Assembly: GCA_012960755.1 (NCBI GenBank)
Contig: DUAT01000066.1
Span: 17,522-28,847 of the forward strand
Reading direction: 5' to 3'
DNA: 11,326 bases
Source of the DNA: Gammaproteobacteria bacterium
GTDB taxonomy: Bacteria; Pseudomonadota; Gammaproteobacteria; Pseudomonadales; Azotimanducaceae_A
Made by a program: the position numbers and the translations under genes
Notes under the pieces: generated by a model
Told to the model about the DNA's origin: nothing
The model's input: only the letters and a program-made list of their open reading frames with translations
Database searches by the model: none
Shown: positions 8,637 through 11,326 of the stretch, one piece after another
Layout of the letters: every line of letters starts with the position of its first letter
How positions within the stretch are numbered: the stretch's first letter is position 1

Positions 8637-8708
8637 AGTGTGCCTCTCAAAGTATTGACGCCAGGCGAAAGTGTGCGGTGTTATGCCTAAGGCCTTTTGA
8701 TATTCCAA

Positions 8709-8737
8709 ATAGCATGCTAGCTAAATTGCCTTGTCAA
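8709..8737 (-). promoter_or_regulatory. Candidate promoter of the peptidase operon, with palindrome
   Basis: Reading the minus strand, a perfect TTGACA -35 (8732-8737) is followed after 17 nt by TGCTAT (8709-8714), a weak -10 with 3 of 6 consensus bases. A 10-bp perfect palindrome, TAGCATGCTA (8710-8719), covers the -10, and a second short palindrome, GCTAGC (8716-8721), overlaps it. A weak -10 under a palindrome fits a regulated promoter with an operator. The 72 nt from the -10 to the leader ORF contain no other gene. Confidence 0.38.
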
Positions 8738-8863
8738 TGCCAACTCTCTCAAATGCAACGGTAAAAAATCCATCACAAACCCGAGCAGGCCACCTATATT
8801 GAATTTCGCACGGACAGGGAAGAATGATGAGAATCGTCGTCGTTGAACTGCGGATAAAGCTAA

Positions 8864-9261
8864 CGCGACCCACATGTCGAACAGTCAATTCTCGGTCCGT
8901 ATATTGAACTAATCCGACATCAATATGGCGCTAACGAACAGAGACTCGCATTTGATGAGCTGCGTGCGACTTATCACCAAAGACTGGAGACTATGGACGA
9001 CGCGTTACACCACCACTTCGACGGCCTCACAACGTAGACGCGGCCAGACGGTGGTTATTTCTTCTAGGTACAGTTCATTGAGGTGGTCGACACAACCCTG
9101 TTCCGCGACAGGGCGCGTGACCGCTTAAGACTGGATTCCAGCACGACGCATTCTTCTCAACCCAAGGCCGATTGAAACACTGCCATCGGCTCTGTTTTGC
9201 ACATTACAACGAAGTTGATGTTCGCGAGGGAATTGACTGGATGAGACCTCTCTTCGAATAG
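8864..9261 (+). pseudogene. Broken C-terminal part of a PLP-dependent aminotransferase (fold type I)
   Basis: No single frame is open here, but frames joined end to end give a clear aminotransferase C-terminus. From 8864 one frame reads through AFDELRATYHQRLETMDDAL to a TAG at 9035-9037, continues TRPDGGYFF to a second TAG at 9065-9067, then VQF and VVDTTLFRDRARD. Near 9131-9133 one base is missing, and the next frame resumes with GFQHDAFFSTQGRLK, LCFAHYNEVDVREGIDW and MRPLFE, ending at TAG 9259-9261. Relatives have 'W-x-RPxGGYFxWV' followed by 'GF.PG..FS..G....LRL.FAHY...dIreGi..L.pLf', so both TAG codons sit where Trp (TGG) is expected. The N-terminal two thirds, including the PLP lysine, are absent. 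It diverges from the operon and may once have worked with it on amino-acid turnover. Confidence 0.75.
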
Positions 9262-9300
9262 GGACAGTCAGTCGTCAGCTTTATATCTGAATATCGAAAC

Positions 9301-9912
9301 CTAGCATTCCAATATTTCGCCTGTCACATCGGAAATTTTTTCGCCGGGCAGAACAAAATCCATGATCATGTGAACTCGGCCTTCGGTTCCATTGTTCCTC
9401 ACTGAATGTTTGTGACGATTGTTGATTTCCCATAGTTCACCCGGGGGTAAATGTTGAGTAGAGTCGCCTACACTAAATTTAACTCCATCATTGGTTATTA
9501 GGGGTAGGTGAATTCTATGGGAGATGCGCAGGGATCGTCCCTTATCATAATGGGGTGGTATAGATCCCCCTGGCAATAATTTTACAAATAGCATACGCAC
9601 AAAATATCCTGAGTTATTGCTCTCATTCAAATCCGGGAGATCTATTGTCTGTCCAAATTGTCTATGTACATAGTCCAACAAGGGTTGAAGAATATCCTGG
9701 TTTTCTAACAGAGCAGGCCGCACGGTAGGGTCCGTGTGCCTGCCATCTTCATCCATAATTAGATAAATAGACTGTGTACTTTTATGCATTTGAAAATTTT
9801 CTCTGCGCCAGGATTCTTTTAACCACTGCTCTTCAGTAAAGGATTTAACTCGTTCTTGAATATCGGATACGTCATACATCCCAATTTTTTTGAAATAGCC
9901 ATCAAAGTTCAT
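9301..9912 (-). CDS. Aspartyl/asparaginyl beta-hydroxylase-family 2-oxoglutarate oxygenase
   Basis: A 203-residue protein matching the aspartyl/asparaginyl beta-hydroxylase domain, an Fe(II)- and 2-oxoglutarate-dependent oxygenase with a double-stranded beta-helix. Visible landmarks are PPHYDKG with His121 as the first iron ligand (Asp123 sits two residues on), SHRIHLPL (131-138), the turn GELWEINNRHKHSV with His169 as the distal ligand, and RVHMIMDF with Arg179 as the likely 2-oxoglutarate carboxylate anchor. There is no signal peptide and no transmembrane segment, so it should be cytosolic and is unlike the membrane-bound LpxO branch. The substrate could be a peptide, protein or free amino acid and cannot be told from sequence. 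It is monocistronic, visibly AT-richer than the operon to its left, and flanked by gene ruins on both sides, which suggests horizontal acquisition. The ribosome binding site is weak. Confidence 0.87.
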   Translation of the reverse strand: MNFDGYFKKIGMYDVSDIQERVKSFTEEQWLKESWRRENFQMHKSTQSIYLIMDEDGRHTDPTVRPALLENQDILQPLLDYVHRQFGQTIDLPDLNESNNSGYFVRMLFVKLLPGGSIPPHYDKGRSLRISHRIHLPLITNDGVKFSVGDSTQHLPPGELWEINNRHKHSVRNNGTEGRVHMIMDFVLPGEKISDVTGEILEC

Positions 9913-9943
9913 GTGAATGTCTACCCATAATTTCGATATTTCT

Positions 9944-9972
9944 ATTCTATTGGGTCAAAATGTTCATTTCAA
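9944..9972 (-). promoter_or_regulatory. Promoter of the hydroxylase gene
   Basis: On the minus strand, TTGAAA (9967-9972; 5 of 6 to the -35 consensus) and TAGAAT (9944-9949; 5 of 6 to the -10 consensus) are separated by exactly 17 nt. Transcription would start near 9937, giving a leader of about 25 nt before the ATG at 9912. This is the best sigma70-type promoter in the window and supports independent transcription of this gene. Confidence 0.55.
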
Positions 9973-10259
9973 TATTCGCATGTATATGGCGCATCTTGGC
10001 AACAAACTTATGGCCTACCATCTCAAAGACATAGAAGCTCAGCATTAGGCAGCCTTTACAGTTAATGTTAATTGTATGTTTAGCACACCAAATTATTGTT
10101 ATCACTAACTTTTATATAATATATAGTGGAGTTGACAGATGGTTTTAGAAATTCCTAGGCCGTGCAATAACGTCCTTAGCGGGACAGCGTGAAACAAACG
10201 TATCGCGCCTTATTGACATCCAGATGGATCAAACGTTGGATACATAAGGAGCATTAGCC
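9973..10259. other. Intergenic stretch, no gene recognised
   Basis: This stretch separates the hydroxylase promoter from the alpA relic. It is AT-rich in its first two thirds, including a run of alternating T/A near 10111-10125. A 17-codon ORF at 10139-10192 (plus) has a passable GGAG site but no recognisable product. TTGACA at 10213-10218 with a weak TTGGAT (10236-10241) after 17 nt could be the old alpA promoter. Nothing else is supported. Confidence 0.45.
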
Positions 10260-10400
10260 ATGTCACGCATATTGAAACTTGCCGAAGTCCAACAGACGAC
10301 CAGTCTGGCAAAAACCATTTATTGCGGTTAATTACGCCGAAATGGCTGCTTGCCGAGTGCCTGTAATTAACCTCAAAACTTGAGAGTAGGTGCTTTTTAG
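10260..10400 (+). pseudogene. Truncated alpA-family regulator/excisionase gene
   Basis: A strong AAGGAG site lies 8 nt before ATG 10260. The 23-codon frame reads MSRILKLAEVQQTTSLAKT, then IYCG and TAA at 10329-10331. In the same frame the next codons give LRRNGCLP, a second TAA (10368-10370), PQNLRVGAF and a TAG at 10398-10400. Together these follow the AlpA/MerR-like helix-turn-helix layout ('lrl.eV...tGls.stIYrlrr.G.fP..v.L....vgw'), normally a protein of about 65-80 residues. AlpA proteins regulate or excise P4-like integrated elements. The three in-frame stops make it non-functional, although the ribosome binding site still looks intact. The alignment is from memory of the family and covers about 45 codons. 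Confidence 0.6.
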
Positions 10401-10440
10401 ATTTAAGGATATTTCAGGGGTATATTTTTGATTAATTTTT

Positions 10441-10453
10441 TAATTTATTGATT
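10441..10453 (-). promoter_or_regulatory. Candidate IHF binding site
   Basis: The minus strand here reads AATCAATAAATTA, a perfect fit to the IHF consensus WATCARNNNNTTR. It lies in the AT-rich tract next to the integrase-like relic, where IHF sites are expected in attachment regions. Chance matches are more likely in AT-rich DNA, so support is modest. Confidence 0.28.
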
Positions 10454-10476
10454 TATAAGTAATTAATTAGAAGTTA

Positions 10477-10522
10477 TGGGGCCGACCCCAGCCTCCACTT
10501 CACCCCATTTTTACTGGCCCCA
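10477..10522. repeat. Inverted repeat, 7-bp arms
   Basis: TGGGGCC at 10477-10483 is matched by its inverse GGCCCCA at 10516-10522, with a 32-nt loop. The left arm can also pair locally with the CCCCA at 10486-10490 to make a 5-bp stem with a 4-nt loop. There is no trailing T-run, so it does not read as an intrinsic terminator. Confidence 0.4.
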
Positions 10523-10616
10523 CAGCCTCCCCTGCTTGCAAACCCTTTGTTCACGGTGTTATGTGAGCTTTTATGGTTTGTCATGTTTTTGTGTGTAGAT
10601 CGCCCTCAGCCCGAAA

Positions 10617-10635
10617 ACGGGGTAATAACGGGGTA
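10617..10635 (+). repeat. Direct repeat ACGGGGTA, spaced 11 bp
   Basis: ACGGGGTA occurs at 10617-10624 and again at 10628-10635, a period of 11 bp, or about one helical turn. It stands 24 nt before the ATG of the integrase-like relic. Spacing on one face of the helix fits protein-binding arm sites near an integrase gene, but function is not shown. Confidence 0.4.
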
Positions 10636-10658
10636 TCTCTAAATTAGCGGATTAGGCG

Positions 10659-10748
10659 ATGAAAGGATACTGCAAGAGGACTCCTGGTCGGTACAGTCAC
10701 GGATCCGGGCTTGGACTCTGGATTGGTAAGACTGTTGTGTCTACTTAG
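10659..10748 (+). pseudogene. Possible N-terminal relic of a tyrosine-recombinase integrase
   Basis: A 29-codon frame contains TPGRYSHGSGLGLWIGKT, which resembles the N-terminal arm-binding segment of phage/island integrases ('..kPGRYgDG.GLyL.V...G.KsW..r'). It ends at TAG 10746-10748, whereas such integrases run to about 400 residues, so at most a stump survives. After the stop, the same frame stays open up to TAG 10941-10943 without integrase-like content. No clear ribosome binding site precedes the ATG. The nearby alpA relic, IHF match and direct repeats support the reading, but the match is short. Confidence 0.38.
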
Positions 10749-11007
10749 AAGTTAAGAACCCGTTCTGACGACAAAGACACCACGGTCAAGATCGGGTCAG
10801 CTAACGCGCAACACAACGAGAGATGGGCCAGATCACGCATGGCCGACATAAAAACCGGCAATGCCATTGAAGCAGACAATCTGGGGTCTGGCGTCCCACA
10901 GTCGCTAGTGATCATAGGCTCCTTTGACATAAACCTAAAATAGTTTTAAGTTCATAAAGATAAATCGCGTAATCTCAAATTATAAGACCAATTTAGGAGA
11001 TAAACTG
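10749..11007. other. Intergenic stretch before the right-edge gene
   Basis: Positions 10749-10943 are open on the plus strand without a credible start, and 10745-10930 form a 61-codon ORF on the minus strand whose ATG has only a poor AGG site. Neither product is recognised. Composition drops to AT-rich from about 10925, where a promoter-like region for the right-edge gene begins. Confidence 0.35.
10924..10952 (+). promoter_or_regulatory. Candidate promoter with imperfect palindrome, right-edge gene
   Basis: A perfect TTGACA (10924-10929) is followed after 17 nt by TAAGTT (10947-10952), a weak -10 with 3 of 6 matches. The arms AACCTAAAA (10932-10940) and TTTTAAGTT (10944-10952) form an inverted repeat with one mismatch around a TAG centre, filling the spacer and -10 as an operator might. 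A better -10-like hexamer, TATAAG (10981-10986), has no matching -35. Confidence 0.32.
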
Positions 11008-11326
11008 ATGGGATTAATGAAATTTAGTATCGCTATACTTATTACGATGGCACTTAGTCACGTTGCGCAATTTGCAGACGCAGCGGTTCCTCCCACGTGG
11101 ACCCCAGGGACACCTTGTACTGGGGGATGTATAGTTGAAATTGTTGACCATAATGGAATAGCCCCAACTTCTTCGGGGAGTTTTGTCTTCAGGGTTAGGC
11201 GCCCTAGAACAATCCCTGGTGGACCCGCCCCTTATTTGGATTTATACAACCCTACTCTCACTAAGATCGAAAAGTGTGCTCGGATGGTCAGATCTATACG
11301 GAAACCGCATCCGGGATCAGTCCGAC
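11008..11326 (+). CDS. Secreted protein of unknown function, 5' part only
   Basis: The frame is open from ATG 11008 to the window edge, giving 106 complete codons with no stop. AGGAG (10995-10999) lies 8 nt before the ATG, a near-ideal site; an internal Met at residue 4 is a less likely start. Residues 1-25 form a Sec signal peptide (short basic start, hydrophobic core SIAILITMAL, cleavage plausible after ADA). The mature part begins AVPPTWTPGTPC and has Cys37, Cys41 and Cys91 plus many Pro and Gly, suggesting an extracytoplasmic beta-rich or disulfide-bonded protein. I do not recognise the family. It follows the mobile-element relics, so it may be island cargo or the first host gene beyond the junction; the missing 3' end prevents a decision. 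Confidence 0.72.
   Translation, partial: MGLMKFSIAILITMALSHVAQFADAAVPPTWTPGTPCTGGCIVEIVDHNGIAPTSSGSFVFRVRRPRTIPGGPAPYLDLYNPTLTKIEKCARMVRSIRKPHPGSVR

Larger units (their letters stand above)
10401..10658. other. AT-rich stretch and repeats, possible old attachment region
   Basis: No gene is seen. Positions 10405-10470 are strikingly AT-rich, then composition flips to C-rich from about 10477. The stretch contains an IHF-consensus match, an inverted repeat around 10477-10522, and two 8-bp direct repeats at 10617-10635, all just before an integrase-like relic. This layout resembles the att/int end of an integrated element, but no tRNA gene or second attachment copy is visible, so the role is inferred. 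Confidence 0.35.

Noticed and set aside
9035..9067. TAG codons read as pyrrolysine in a functional aminotransferase
   Set aside because: The N-terminus is missing, a frameshift follows, no pyl genes are seen, and both sites expect Trp.
8925..9128. 67-codon plus-strand ORF
   Set aside because: It is out of frame with the aminotransferase remnant that explains the same DNA, and its product has no recognisable pattern.
10139..10192. 17-codon ORF with a GGAG site
   Set aside because: Too short, not recognised and without supporting context; kept only as a remark in the intergenic entry.
10477..10522. Intrinsic terminator
   Set aside because: The stem is short or the loop long, and no T-run follows on either strand.
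10745..10930. 61-codon minus-strand ORF
   Set aside because: Poor ribosome binding site, no recognised domain, and the complementary strand is equally open; most likely chance within relic DNA.
1..11326. CRISPR array, tRNA, rRNA or complete insertion sequence
   Set aside because: No regularly spaced repeats, no cloverleaf-like segment, and no transposase frame with terminal repeats were seen.

Overview
The window looks like chromosomal DNA of a Gram-negative, probably proteobacterial (gammaproteobacterial-type) heterotroph. The signs are two lipobox proteins with residues typical of outer-membrane sorting, a Sec-exported S9 peptidase, an inner-membrane YfcC-type carrier, bacterial -35/-10 promoters, and debris of an AlpA/tyrosine-integrase element. 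This is an inference from gene content; no rRNA or tRNA is present to place the organism.

Region 1 (1-339) is the left edge. It holds only what looks like the broken 5' end of a Tat-exported protein, possibly a substrate-binding protein. Region 2 (340-8636, minus strand) is one tight GC-rich operon, read right to left: a 30-codon leader ORF whose stop overlaps the next start (ATGA); a DSD1/D-threonine-aldolase-like PLP enzyme; a 1038-residue BNR-propeller lipoprotein; a secreted S9 (prolyl-oligopeptidase family) peptidase; a YfcC/DcuC-family transporter; and a small lipoprotein. The simplest reading is peptide salvage. The envelope proteins bind and cut peptides, the carrier brings products in, and the PLP enzyme breaks down a beta-hydroxy D-amino acid in the cytosol. 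The pathway is inferred from adjacency and families.

Region 3 (8637-9300) holds the operon's likely promoter, with a 10-bp palindrome over the -10, and then a divergent wrecked gene. The wreck is the C-terminal part of a fold-type-I aminotransferase, with two TAG codons where tryptophan is expected and one single-base frameshift. Region 4 (9301-9972, minus) is an AT-richer orphan gene for an aspartyl/asparaginyl beta-hydroxylase-family 2-oxoglutarate oxygenase, with a good promoter of its own.

Region 5 (about 9973-11007) is mostly non-coding and looks like mobile-element debris: a truncated alpA with an intact ribosome binding site, an AT-rich stretch with an IHF-consensus match, inverted and direct repeats, and a short relic resembling the N-terminus of a tyrosine integrase. 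Region 6 (11008 to the end) is the start of a signal-peptide-bearing protein that runs off the window. In short, a healthy catabolic operon abuts a decaying, island-like junction.
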